A stretch of DNA of 64,000 bases, taken from assembly GCA_964035575.1 (NCBI GenBank), contig OZ037863.1:970001-1034000 (forward strand). The letters are read 5' to 3'. This document shows, piece after piece, positions 50,029 through 60,911 of this stretch (the first letter of the stretch is position 1; each line of letters opens with the position of its first letter). A model generated the notes under the pieces. It was not told the DNA's origin. It saw only the letters and a list, made by a program, of their open reading frames with translations, and ran no database searches. A program made the translations under genes and the position numbers. The stretch comes from Rhynchopus sp. YZ270_cl-10. Lineage: Eukaryota > Euglenozoa > Diplonemea > Diplonemida > Diplonemidae.

Positions 50029-51819
50029 ATGTCGAAGCGTCTTGCAGACAGCGCCTTGGCTAGTGCACCGCACGACATCCCATGCAAAAGGAGAAGGCTT
50101 TCTGCCGACGACGTCTTGATAGAGGCTGCCAGGGACGGCGATGCCACTGCCGTGCGGGTGGGGCTAGCGGAGCTCTCCCCAGGCAGCAAGACGGCCTTCG
50201 CTGCTGTGCATGAGGCGTGCAGAGAGGGCCACCACGAATGCACTGCGGCGCTTCTTGCGCACATCGAAGCAATGCAGGCAGACTTCGACTCCCTGCTGAG
50301 TCAGTGCATCCGTGCAGGCGGTGACCGCTTGAGTCTTTCGCCTCTGCATTCCGCTTGTCGTGAAGGAACGCTCAACGTTGTGAAGCTGTTGGTTGGAGCT
50401 GGTGCGGGAGTGTGTGTTGCAGACGAGGAAGGAAACACATGTCTCATGCTTGCGTTGAAAAATGGGCACGCCGAGACAGTGCGCTATCTTGTGAGCTTGC
50501 CTGAGATAGACGTTACAGAAACAACCACTGCGTTGCGTGCGGCAGTGATGCGAAAGGATGCTGAAGTCGTGCAGGTGCTCATTGATGCAGGTGCAGACGT
50601 CGTCAAAAGGTTTGTCTCTGGGTGCGCACCTCTGGACGGGGACACACCTCTATGCGCTGCCATCGGGCAGGGAGCACTCGATGTGGTGAAGCTGTTGGTC
50701 ATAGCTGGTGCGGGAGTGTGCGTTGCAGGCGAGGGCGGATTCACATGTCTCATGCGTGCATCGCTAAATGGACACACCGAGACTGTGCGCTATCTTCTCA
50801 GCTTGCCGGAGATGGACGTGACACAAGCAGACAACAATGGCAACACTGCGTTACATATGGCGGCAAGTTGGAAGCATGCTGAAGTAGTACAGGTGCTCAT
50901 TGATGCAGGTGCAGACGTCGACAACAGGAACAGCGACATGCAGACGCCTCTGCACTTAGCTAGCAGCGAAGGAACACTTGACGTTGTGAAGCTGTTGGTC
51001 AGAGCTGGTGCGGGAGTATGCGTTGCAGACGAGGAAGGAAACACATGTCTCATGTTTGCATCTCGTGAGGGACACACCGAGATTGTGCGCTATCTTCTGA
51101 GCTTGCCGGAGATGGACGTGACGCAAGCAGACAGTGGTGGCGACACTGCGTGGGAATGGGCACAAATGTGGGATCAGGTAGAAATACTTCAGGTGCTCAT
51201 TGATGCAGGTGCAGACCTCGACAAAAGGGGTGGAACGGAGATGACACTTCTGTTATGTGCCAGCAGTGACGGACAACTCGATGTGGTGAAGCTGTTGGTT
51301 AGCTCTGGTGCGAGTGTGTGTATTACAGATGACATAGGAGCGACATGTGTGATGATTGCGTCGCGTGAAGGACACACCGAGATTGTGCGCTATCTTTTAA
51401 GCTTGCCGGAGACGGACGTGACACAAGCAGACAACAATGGCGACACTGCGTTACATAAGGCAGCAAGTGAGGAAGTAGTGCAGGTGCTCATTGATGCAGG
51501 TGCAGACGTCGACAAAAGGAACACGAACGGGGACACACCTCTGTGCGCTGCCAGCAGTAAAGGAGCACTCGATGTGGTGAAGCTGTTGGTCAGAGCTGGT
51601 GCGGGAGTGTGTGCTGCAAACGAGGAAGGAAACACATGTCTCATGCTTGCATCGCTAAATGGACACATCGATATTGTGCGCTATCTTGTGAGCTTGCCTC
51701 AGATCGACGTGACACAAGCAGGCACTGCATTGGGTTTGGCAGCACGTGGGGAGCACGCTGAAGTGGCGCGGATGCTCTTCAATCACCTTTCGAACATTGT
51801 TGGGTTCTGTATCTTCTGA
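50029..51819 (+). CDS. Ankyrin-repeat protein built from three-ankyrin super-repeats
   Basis: 596 residues, single exon, ATG 50029. The short N-terminus (MSKRLADSALASAPHDIPCK) ends in a basic KRRR stretch that could be a nuclear signal. From about residue 30 the protein is ankyrin repeats to the end. They come in a roughly 100-residue super-unit: (1) DVVKLLVRAGAGVCVADEEG, (2) NTCLMLASLNGHTETVRYLL-SLPEMDVTQAD, (3) NTALHMAA...VVQVLIDAGADVDKR. About five such units are present, nearly the same as each other in DNA, with repeat 3 shortened in one unit. A protein-binding scaffold by family; the partner is unknown. No membrane helix. Confidence 0.9.
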   Translation: MSKRLADSALASAPHDIPCKRRRLSADDVLIEAARDGDATAVRVGLAELSPGSKTAFAAVHEACREGHHECTAALLAHIEAMQADFDSLLSQCIRAGGDRLSLSPLHSACREGTLNVVKLLVGAGAGVCVADEEGNTCLMLALKNGHAETVRYLVSLPEIDVTETTTALRAAVMRKDAEVVQVLIDAGADVVKRFVSGCAPLDGDTPLCAAIGQGALDVVKLLVIAGAGVCVAGEGGFTCLMRASLNGHTETVRYLLSLPEMDVTQADNNGNTALHMAASWKHAEVVQVLIDAGADVDNRNSDMQTPLHLASSEGTLDVVKLLVRAGAGVCVADEEGNTCLMFASREGHTEIVRYLLSLPEMDVTQADSGGDTAWEWAQMWDQVEILQVLIDAGADLDKRGGTEMTLLLCASSDGQLDVVKLLVSSGASVCITDDIGATCVMIASREGHTEIVRYLLSLPETDVTQADNNGDTALHKAASEEVVQVLIDAGADVDKRNTNGDTPLCAASSKGALDVVKLLVRAGAGVCAANEEGNTCLMLASLNGHIDIVRYLVSLPQIDVTQAGTALGLAARGEHAEVARMLFNHLSNIVGFCIF

Positions 51820-52179
51820 GTAGTAGCGTCCCAGAGTAATTACCCCTTTCTAAAAAGGGTTTTTACTACAGACTGTTGAGGCAGTATAATAAAACTACCC
51901 CCTACACCCTCACCCCCCAATGCGTTGAAATACAAGATGAAGTAAAAATATCAAAAAAGTAAACAATGAAACACACAAACATGTTTCGTCACAATCGCAA
52001 ACTCATGGCCTTTCTCACCCCCACCGCAGATTACCCATTACACACCGACACATTTCCCCCTTTCTGTGTCACACGCTTTTGTGCTCACACTTCGGAAGTA
52101 TTTCTTTTGCATTCTAGTTTGTTCCCGTTTCTTTGCTGCGCGTTTTTTGTCTCTTCTCTCTTCCCTTTAACAAGCAGTG
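51820..52179. other. Spacer with block shared with 45.5 kb
   Basis: 51838-51960 repeats 45450-45590. The remainder is the leader of the RING gene. Confidence 0.65.
51838..51960 (+). repeat. Block shared with 45450-45590
   Basis: GTAATTACCCCTTTC, ACTACAGACTGTTGAGGCAG, CCTCACCCCCCAATGCGTTG. Confidence 0.8.
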
Positions 52180-53470
52180 ATGTCGGGCTCAGGCCAGGTC
52201 AGCGCTGATGCTCGTCTTGCACGTTCGCTGCAACAGCAGGTGTGTCCTTTTTGTTTTATTTTCCCACTCTGTCCTGAGTCATCGATTTGTCCATGAATCT
52301 AAAAACGTTATGACTTTAGTGAGCAGTTTAGCGGGGTAACGGATCTGAGAGGGCTTACCTTATCGTTTCGCAACCCTGCAAATTACTCACATGCAAGAAC
52401 TGCTGCAAAGGGGTTGTTGACATGCACATCAGTTGTCATAACCCCACGCTTTCGTCACCACAGCACGAGAGGTTCAGTTCACACATTTTCATTTACTTTA
52501 GTTTCTTCATAAAAGCGCACACCGTTCGTCTCCCTTTGGCATTACGCCGTATTACCTATCTTGCCTTTTTCACATCCCCAACCTTTACAGGAATATGCAC
52601 AGGCAAGACATCGCCAACGCCAAATGCAGCAACAGCAACAGCAACACCGCCACGTTGACCCACGCCAACCACCACCGCCACCACCACCACCTGCACCACG
52701 TGTTACCACCCGCCCACAGCACAGTACACCACAGCAGAGTGGAGCAGCGCGTGGTGAGCGACCGCGCAGACAAGGATCTCCCACAGTACAGGTGGTGAGG
52801 ACCCGCCACCACCACCACCAGCACCACCCACGCGCCGCCAGCGAGCCCCGCACAGATGCTGTGCGGACCAGCCAAGGTGGGCCCCAGGTGTTTATGGTGC
52901 GTTCTGGGACGAGAGATCCGTTGCAACTGCTGCAGGCGTTGATGCGTGCAGGGATGCAGGGTGGCGGTGGCGGTGGCGTGCCTCCTCAGATTCGCGTACT
53001 AATGCACCAAAGGGCGCCCCGACAGCAGGGGGTCAACCGCGACACCATCGAAGGCAACTCAGGTAAGTTCACCCTCGGCGAAGTCTCCGCCCTCCCAGAG
53101 GAAAGCCGCAGCTGTGCAGTGTGCCAGATGGAGTTTGAAAGGGGCGAGGAGGTGCGTGCGCTTCCTTGCCTCCACCTCTTCCACCCAGAGTGCGTCGACA
53201 GATGGCTGACGACAAAGCGGGAGTGTCCTACCTGCAGGGTATGTGCACAAGAAAACCTTTTGTCTTTAGGGTTCAGAACGACCTACGTCTACCTTCTGCA
53301 GTACAAAGGCTTCGGCCAACTTTTGAGTACAGAATTTTTGTTCCGTTCTCTTCATCGACAACAACAAAAAAATACCCTTTGTACTGCGTCATCTCAACAA
53401 CATCTTCTTACAGGCCGACATCACCGACATGGAGCGTCAAGCCGGTGCGTTGCTATCTGACGGTAGGTAA
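52180..53470 (+). CDS. RING-H2 finger protein (putative E3 ubiquitin ligase)
   Basis: Three exons: 52180-52239, 52591-53238, 53414-53470, all phase 0; 254 residues. Exon 1 (MSGSGQVSADARLARSLQQQ) and the start of exon 2 are Gln/His rich; a poly-Pro run and His-rich part follow. Near the end of exon 2 is a RING-H2 domain, residues about 195-236: CAVC-x14-C-x-H-x2-H-x2-C...CPTC (CAVCQMEFERGEEVRALPCL, HLFHPECVDRWL, CPTCR). All eight zinc ligands are present. The short last exon (ADITDMERQAGALLSDGR) ends at TAA 53468; a donor-like GTAGGT overlaps it, so further exons are possible. The layout is like RNF126/RNF115-type E3s, without a visible N-terminal zinc finger. Intron 2 carries a family E repeat. 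Confidence 0.88.
53269..53323 (+). repeat. Dispersed repeat family E, copy in an intron
   Basis: GGGTTCAGAACGACCTACGT, CTACCTTCTGCAGTACAAAG, GCTTCGGCCAAC. Partner at 33168-33230. Confidence 0.6.
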
Positions 53471-53730
53471 AGGTGTTAGGTGTTTACAATTGAAGCCAAC
53501 ATTTTTTGTTAGAAAAGATAAGGCTGAGGGTCACCGTGTCTTTTCTTGTCTTCTAGTGTCTGCTCTGCTCCCACGCTGCAGGATGTTTCCCCCCCGCTGG
53601 GATAACAGAAAAATCACCTTTGCGTTCGGTGTTTCAATGCTGCTTTGTATTTAGCGCTGATTTCGAGATTCATTTCACAAAACGTCACGTAAGCATGATG
53701 CTGAACATCTGAATTTTTATAAGTGCTTTC

Positions 53731-53790
53731 ATCCGGATGGCTGGCATCGTAGGTCAGTCGGAGTTGCCTGCACTAAAAACTTGACTTTAT
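53731..53790 (+). repeat. Dispersed repeat family D, copy
   Basis: CATCCGGATGGCTGGCATCG, TAGGTCAGTCGGAGTTGCCT, GCACTAAAAACTTGACTTTA. Confidence 0.65.
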
Positions 53791-53792
53791 TA

Positions 53793-54314
53793 TTTTCAAC
53801 TTACCTTCCTTCACCCCCCTGTAAGGGCGACCGTAGGTGAAGTAAGGTATAGTATTGAAATCGATGTGGGGGGGGAGTAAAGGGTCAATTTTACAAAACC
53901 AGATTTTGAGGAAAATTTTAGCCAAAAATGGGCCCCACGTATAAGGAACCGGGCTCATATTTCTCAAAATTTAAGTGGTCAATAAATTGTCCAATTTTCG
54001 AGATTGACCCCACCACTGCACGGGCGGAGCCCAAAAATGCAAATAAGGACCCTTTTCAACTTACCTTCCTTCACCCCCCTGTAAGGGCGACCGTAGGTGA
54101 AGTAAGGTATAGTATTGAAATCGATGTGGGGGGGGAGTAAAGGGTCAATTTTACAAAACCAGATTTTGAGGAAAATTTTAGCCAAAAATGGGCCCCACGT
54201 ATAAGGAACCGGGCTCATATTTCTCAAAATTTAAGTGGTCAATAAATTGTCCAATTTTCGAGATTGACCCCACCACTGCACGGGCGGAGCCCAAAAATGC
54301 AAATAAGGACCCTT
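53793..54314 (+). repeat. Exact tandem duplication, period 260 bp
   Basis: Copy 1 is 53793-54052 and copy 2 starts at 54053 (both TTTTCAACTTACCTTCCTTC). No difference was seen by eye, so it is recent or an assembly artefact. The TTGACCCCACCACTG and AAAATGCAAAT blocks of the unit recur after the 58.7-kb satellite. Confidence 0.9.
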
Positions 54315-54559
54315 TTTAATTTGTTCTCTTGAAATGTGTAATTTCATGTTTTCGCGAAAAAAATAACAGCTGATCCTACAAGGGTTGAAGGAAGGTGGTT
54401 GAAAACAACAATAACAACAAGGACAAGTAATTGCTAAGAAAAAACGGGGTGTGCTGTGGAAAACTCCGCGCGATTTTCGAAACCACCGTAGCATCCTGGT
54501 GATTTGCTGGAGGTGCTGATGCGCCTGGTGTGATCGATGTGTTGTAGTCTGTGCATTCT

Positions 54560-54830
54560 GTGTTCCTTCCGCACTGCTCCAACGACGACGACAATGTGGG
54601 GAGCCTGTGGACAAAAACGAGCTGGAACACGCCGAGCCTGCCGAGCCGACGTCCAACAACGCGATCGAGCACATGGTGCTGGACGAAGAGGAGAGCCCCA
54701 CTGTTTGAACGTTCAGATGCTGGCGTCCCAGTGGGTCTGGCAGAAGAGCGTTAGCATACTTGCAGAAGAGCAGAATGCTGGGCGTGTTGTAGATTATTTC
54801 TACAGGATGGAGTTCCACATCACACCCCGT
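54560..54830 (+). pseudogene. Possible broken coding segment
   Basis: One frame reads EPVDKNELEHAEPAEPTSNN then AIEHMVLDEEESPTV-stop. About 25 bases on, another frame reads MLASQWVWQKSVSILAEEQN, GRVVDYFYRMEF. Both look protein-like; the second is vaguely like a SANT/Myb end. No intron of normal length joins them. Unrecognised. Confidence 0.3.
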
Positions 54831-54905
54831 TTTTTTTCCGATAGCAATTACTTGTTTTTTTTTGAGGGGTTTCCAACCAGGGATTTATATACGATTTTTT
54901 TCCTT

Positions 54906-56311
54906 AGGGTAGTGTAACTTTTTCAGCCTGTTACCGTTACCGCCCGCCGGATTTTTTGAAAACCAAAAAAAAAAAGTCATGTAGAAAGTACCTAGGGAAA
55001 AAAGTTATGAAGAGGTTCTATAGGAAAGATGTGGGTGGTACAGGGCCCATACCTAGAGCACCTCACGATCACTTGGTGAGTAAGCAATTTTTTCTCGAGA
55101 GAAAAGTCGTTTTCCTTCTCGAGTGTTTTCTTGTACACTGTACACTGTACACTGTACACTGTACACTGTACACTGTACACTGTACACTGTACACTGTACA
55201 CTGTACACTGTACACTGTACACTGTACACTGTACACTGTACACTGTACACTGTACACTGTACACTGTACACTGTACACTGTACACTGTACACTGTACACT
55301 GTACACTGTACACTGTACACTGTACACTGTACACTGTACACTGTACACTGTACACTGTACACTGTACACTGTACACTGTACACTGTACACTGTACACTGT
55401 ACACTGTACACTGTACACTGTACACTGTACACTGTACACTGTACACTGTACACTGTACACTGTACACTGTACACTGTACACTGTACACTGTACACTGTAC
55501 ACTGTACACTGTACACTGTACACTGTACACTGTACACTGTACACTGTACACTGTACACTGTACACTGTACACTGTACACTGTACACTGTACACTGTACAC
55601 TGTACACTGTACACTGTACACTGTACACTGTACACTGTACACTGTACACTGTACACTGTACACTGTACACTGTACACTGTACACTGTACACTGTACACTG
55701 TACACTGTACACTGTACACTGTACACTGTACACTGTACACTGTACACTGTACACTGTACACTGTACACTGTACACTGTACACTGTACACTGTACACTGTA
55801 CACTGTACACTGTACACTGTACACTGTACACTGTACACTGTACACTGTACACTGTACACTGTACACTGTACACTGTACACTGTACACTGTACACTGTACA
55901 CTGTACACTGTACACTGTACACTGTACACTGTACACTGTACACTGTACACTGTACACTGTACACTGTACACTGTACACTGTACACTGTACACTGTACACA
56001 CTGTAGTACCTATAACTTTCTGGTACCCAGTCATTCTGGGAACCAGACACCCGGTGCCCAGGAACCTAGGTACCCAGACAACATGATAATGAGAAGACAC
56101 AAAATGCTACGCGCAACAGAAAACAAGCTACACGTCACGAAAATAAGGATTTGACTGTGAAGAAAACTCTGGAAAAATGTAAGAAAATCTCTTCATAACT
56201 TTTTTCCCCTTGGTAAAACTTTTTTTTCTTCATAACTTTTTTTCTCCGCCGCCCGCCGGGTTTTTCGAACACCAAAATAACGGTAACAGACCGAAAAAGT
56301 TACACTACCCT
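54906..56311. mobile_element. Inverted-repeat element containing a 7-bp satellite
   Basis: The ends AGGGTAGTGTAACTTTTTC (54906) continue ...CTGTTACCGTTA and are inverted at 56275-56311 with few mismatches. Just inside each end, CCGCCCGCCGG followed by TTTTT.GAA.ACCAAAA occurs in the same orientation at both sides. The middle is 868 bp of TGTACAC satellite. No transposase and no clear target-site duplication. Confidence 0.7.
55132..55999. repeat. Satellite (TGTACAC)n, about 124 copies
   Basis: 868 bp of uninterrupted 7-bp units. Because 7 is not a multiple of 3, every frame on a strand reads the same seven-residue cycle without stops (TVHCTLY on +, VYSVQCT on -), so frames of over 300 codons here are not genes. 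Confidence 0.98.
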
Positions 56312-57096
56312 TACCAAAAGTGCAAAAAAAGTGAGGTTGCTATTCCTGAGGGGCCTGCAGGCACGGAGGGGCTTTTTTGAAGAAATGGACTTCAGATTGA
56401 AGTATCATCATTGTACTAGCCCAGGGGGCTTCACTGGCTAGGGCTCCAGCAGGTCCCACATGCACTATGCCTGACTCCAGCACGTAAGGTAGCATTCACA
56501 GCACCTTTCACCCCTTCAGGAGGAGTGCACAAAAGGGCACCCGGATGCAATTGTTCACCCATATCAGGACTCATGACTCAATTTTTTTTTGCCAGGCCTT
56601 TTGCTAACTTTGGGATTTTCCCCAGGAATGGCATGATGGTCAAAAAAAAATAATTTCCTGGAAAAAAAGTACATTCCGAGCTTTCCCACCTGGTAAAAGC
56701 GGTCGTCGCGCGCTTCGCGCGCGCCTCCCTGACAGCCACAGGGTGGAGAGGCGAAGGGTCAGCTTTGCAAGATAACAAAAAAAAAAAAACGGAATCTAAT
56801 CCTTGTTTAACGGTGCTTGGTCTTGCGCCTTACGTACACTAACCGTACAAAATCACTACGTCTTCCAGAAGCAGGGGCTGTTGCAACGGTTGGGTCATTT
56901 TGAAATAACAATGGTCAAATTTTTGCAGCTTGGGTCAAGTTTCATTTCTGGCTGCAAAATGCAAGGGAATCCCCTTAGACATTGTAAAATGGCACCGTAG
57001 GCAGGAAGAAAATAGGCGTACAGCGCGAGCGAAGCGAGCGGGAATTTTTTTTTTAGGTATACCTCCGCGAGCGCAGCGAGCAGAAATATTTTCAGG

Positions 57097-57173
57097 CCAT
57101 CATGCCATCATGCCATCATGCCATCATGCCATCATGCCATCATGCCATCATGCCATCATGCCATCATGCCATC
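57097..57173. repeat. 8-bp tandem repeat CCATCATG, about 9.6 copies
   Basis: A direct array. The inverted form (GCATGATGG) appears at 57230-57298, so the two arms could pair. Confidence 0.9.
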
Positions 57174-57314
57174 TGGGGGGAAATCCCCAGGTGATGGAGA
57201 GCGAAAGCCCTGCCCCACCACCCCCCGTGGCATGATGGTGGCATGATGGAAAAAAAAATAAAAAACGCCCAAAAACGTGGCATGATGGCATGATGGTTAG
57301 CAAAAGGCCTGTTT

Positions 57315-57390
57315 TTTTGCGAAGCAAAAAAAAATAATATAATATGGCGCCGCAGGCGAAAAAAAATTGGGGTACGGTGTAAAAATCTAG
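57315..57390. repeat. Block related to the 21.6-kb MITE interior, left half
   Basis: TTTTTTTGCGAAGCAAAAAA, ATGGCGCCGCAGGCGAAAA, GGGTACGGTGTAAAAATCTA. Matches the MITE at about 21894-21970. Confidence 0.7.
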
Positions 57391-57456
57391 CCTTTTATGT
57401 ACCGTTTTTTCACCCACCCAACCGGACCCAACAGAGCCCATCTGGACCCACTTGGG

Positions 57457-57580
57457 GTCAATTATGCCCAATTATACCCAATTATACCCAATTATACCCA
57501 AGTACAGCCCAATTTTGCCCAATTACGCCCAATTACAGCCCAATTACACCCAATTACAACCAATTACACCCAGTCACACC
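57457..57580. repeat. Degenerate 10-bp repeat CCCAATTAYA, about 12 copies
   Basis: Units such as CCCAATTATA, CCCAATTACG and CCCAATTACA. A second, shorter array is at 59043-59107. Confidence 0.85.
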
Positions 57581-58126
57581 ACTAGTACAACTCAGGTGTT
57601 TTTGAGGGGGGCTTACCAGGGGGTGACCTGTTTTGCTTGCTCACACGGTGAGGTCCAGCCTCTGAGCGGGTCAAACGGGATACTCAACTAGAGGGTGTGA
57701 CGACACCCGCTTTTCGGGTGTGGCACCGAAAAGTGGGAACGCCTATGACGGGCGGGTTTTGGTAACCGGACAGGGGACTGCATGCCTTCCAGATATTTTG
57801 TGGCACTATATGCCCACCCAGCCTTCTTCCTCACATACGTACATAGGTCATTTTTACCTTGTAAAATTGTAACACTGGTGACATGCTTCCCAGCACACAT
57901 CAGCACATAAAAAACCGGTAGAAACACATGTAATCTGTGGTGGTCGAAAGTACAATATTCCTTCGACAATGCATTGTTTGAGCATTTGTTATACCTGGAG
58001 AATATGGTCAGATCACTCTTCAGACCACCTGGCGTTTACTCCAAAAATAACACTATTTTTGACCGTGGAGTTTGTGTATCGGTACAGGTGATGGTTTTCG
58101 GAAGTTGGCAATCAGGTGGTTTGTAT

Positions 58127-58706
58127 ACTGTGTACTGTGTACTGTGTACTGTGTACTGTGTACTGTGTACTGTGTACTGTGTACTGTGTACTGTGTACTG
58201 TGTACTGTGTACTGTGTACTGTGTACTGTGTACTGTGTACTGTGTACTGTGTACTGTGTACTGTGTACTGTGTACTGTGTACTGTGTACTGTGTACTGTG
58301 TACTGTGTACTGTGTACTGTGTACTGTGTACTGTGTACTGTGTACTGTGTACTGTGTACTGTGTACTGTGTACTGTGTACTGTGTACTGTGTACTGTGTA
58401 CTGTGTACTGTGTACTGTGTACTGTGTACTGTGTACTGTGTACTGTGTACTGTGTACTGTGTACTGTGTACTGTGTACTGTGTACTGTGTACTGTGTACT
58501 GTGTACTGTGTACTGTGTACTGTGTACTGTGTACTGTGTACTGTGTACTGTGTACTGTGTACTGTGTACTGTGTACTGTGTACTGTGTACTGTGTACTGT
58601 GTACTGTGTACTGTGTACTGTGTACTGTGTACTGTGTACTGTGTACTGTGTACTGTGTACTGTGTACTGTGTACTGTGTACTGTGTACTGTGTACTGTGT
58701 ACTGTG
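58127..58706. repeat. Satellite (TGTGTAC)n, about 83 copies
   Basis: 580 bp of 7-bp units. The unit differs by one base from the reverse complement (AGTGTAC) of the 55-kb satellite. The long frames (VLCTVYC cycle) are artefacts. Confidence 0.98.
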
Positions 58707-59104
58707 CGGAAATTGACCAAAAACAAGAACTTGTCCATTTCGTCAAATTGACCCCACCACTGGCCGGACGGATTCCGAAAATGCAAATGCCGGTGTTTAA
58801 AAGCAGCGGGTTTACGCCATTTCTTGCAGGTCAATTGGGGGAAACGGTACATGTGTCCTCCATTCTCGCATTGGAACCGCGCAGGTGCAACATCTGTGAC
58901 CATTTACCAAGGCATCTTTTTCATCGCCGTTTTCGATTTTATATGGATTTGTAGGGAAACAGCACAGAAGTGGGAAAAATTGGGGGTGTGGGGACCGAAA
59001 CGCAAGTCAAAAGTGCAAAAAACGGCAAAAAACGGCATTTTTGCCCAATTTCACCCAATTACGCCCAGTTACAGCCCAATTACACCCAATTACAGCCCAC
59101 CGAC

Positions 59105-59215
59105 ACCCGGAAAAAACGGTACATTTTACACCACAGAGTTACTCAACGAACCCTTTTTTGCGGAGCAAAAAAAGGAAAAATGGCGCCGCAGGCAAAAAAA
59201 AATTGGGTACAGCCT
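59105..59215. repeat. Block related to the 21.6-kb MITE interior, right half
   Basis: TTTTACACCACAGAGTTACT, CAACGAACCCTTTTTTGCGG, AGC...ATGGCGCCGCAGGC. Matches the MITE at about 21971-22045. Confidence 0.7.
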
Positions 59216-60244
59216 GTATGGTACGGGATTTCATGGTGCGGTCAGCAACCCAGTTCCCCAAAAAATGCAAAAAACTTTTTTTCCAAATCTGCAAAAGTTT
59301 TTTTTTTTTTTTCAAAACTGAGGTTCAGCCTCAGTTCTACTATGGTATATAAATCTCTGTTTCCAACAAAGAGTGGGCAGGGAAAATCCTATCTCTTCCC
59401 TTAGTTTGCGTAAACGATTTTCTTGTGTTTTCTTAGCGGGGGGGTGGGCTGTGGGGAATGCTTCAGCTTCTTCTAAAAATATTCTTTCTTATTTCAAAGG
59501 AAAGGTGAAAAAAAAACAACGTTGTTAAATGCCAATCCCGCAAAACTCAAAAAATTAGTGTTGTTCATTTTATAACCAATATTTAAAACTTTCGTTTTAT
59601 GGTTTTCTCGCTGTTTTTGTTTAGGGTATTGGCAGCATCTACCCCTTTATAGAATGTGTGCACGAGAGGCACATTCATCTTGCAATTTTTATTTTTATTT
59701 TCCTTCTCTGTCTCGAGTCTGCATTCTCTGTACAATCATATTTCATCTTTCCTTTTTCAATACGATATGAGCACACAGTGTGGGTTTGTGTCCATCTTAA
59801 ACTTTTTTCTTCTTTTTTTTTGTAAGAGCGACATCGCTTTTTATCTGCGTATTTTCCTACTTTTTAGGGTACGTGAAAATTGGCGTTGTTGCTGAGGGGT
59901 TTGCACAATCCCCACGATACTCTTGGCGGGGATGTGTGTGTATGTGTGAGCAAGGGACCACCTACCTTCTTCCCTTTGCCCCCACATGGTCAATAAAATA
60001 GATAAATTCATCGGAACCTTTTTGGTGCAGTGTCTCCTCCCCCCCACCCTTCGTAATATCGATCAACGTGCGGACCACTCGAGATGTACGTTGGCAAAAT
60101 AATATCAAAAAAAAAATTGAAATATACAGCGCACCAAAGTGCTTGCTATTTGTTTCAACACAGGGTTCTTTTTTAAAAAAGGTGACTAACGTACGTAAGG
60201 CTAGTAGATTTATCTCACAAAAAAAAATAATTAAAGCTAACCAT

Positions 60245-60410
60245 TGGTGCTATCCGGGGGGCGGCGTTTCACAAAGTTTCACAAAAAGTCGCAAAATTTC
60301 AATCCTATGCACAACGTTTCACAACTATGTACCCACACTGTTGTGAAAAGTTGTGATTTTGATTGAAATTTTGTGAAATTTTGTGAAACGCCGCCCCCCA
60401 GATAGCACCA
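60245..60410. mobile_element. Foldback MITE with 5-bp flanking repeat
   Basis: The left end TGGTGCTATCCGGGGGGCGG, then CGTTTCACAAA, pairs with the right end TTTGTGAAACGCCGCCCCCC, AGATAGCACCA, with one mismatch in the first 30 bases. Direct repeat ACCAT flanks both sides. The interior is GTTTCACAA/TTGTGAAA units. Confidence 0.8.
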
Positions 60411-60911
60411 ACCATATGTTTTTTGGATGCAAAGTTAAAACCGTCTCAAGAGGGTAAGTGGTGTTTGAGTTTAAACGATTCTGTTCTATCGGGTCTGAAC
60501 ACCCGACACCTATCCTTAGATTTATGCGTTGTTCTCGTGGGGCGCTCTGTCGTTTTGTTTGTTTTTTTTTTCTCTTTTCTTATACTATATTCATATACTA
60601 TCAATTTATTGATTGCATATGATGAAAATTCTTTTCTTTTAATTTCAATTTTAAACAAAGGCATGAGAGGCTTAGATCTGACCAAACCATTCTCTTTTGA
60701 TAAATTTTTGTTGGAGCATTGTAGTGTGCCTCGGTGTGTGTTGCCACAGTTGTGCAAATATCCGCCTTTCTTTTTTATTTGTCTGTCTTTCATCCCTTGC
60801 CTTGCCGAGTTTTGTTACAAAGTTTCAAAAATGATTTACGTGCTTTCGCATCTTTTTCTCACCCACACTTCAAAACTACCCCCCTCATCCACAGCCCAAC
60901 AAAAAGACACA

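Larger units (their letters stand above)
53471..60911. other. 7.4-kb repeat block without confident genes
   Basis: In order: family D copy (53731-53790), 260-bp tandem duplication (53793-54314), possible broken coding segment (54560-54830), inverted-repeat element with TGTACAC satellite (54906-56311), CATGCCAT array (57097-57173), CCCAATTAYA arrays (57457-57580, 59043-59107), TGTGTAC satellite (58127-58706) and the foldback at 60245-60410. Long frames across the satellites are an artefact of 7-bp periodicity. Confidence 0.7.

Noticed and set aside
54956..56154. Several overlapping frames of 290-376 codons on both strands
   Set aside because: They are produced by the 7-bp satellite, which has no stop in any frame; the predicted peptides are only a seven-residue cycle.
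55132..58706. CRISPR array
   Set aside because: The repeats are contiguous 7-mers without spacers, in a eukaryotic genome.
57974..58954. Frames of 210-326 codons around the second satellite
   Set aside because: Same artefact of a stop-free 7-bp repeat.
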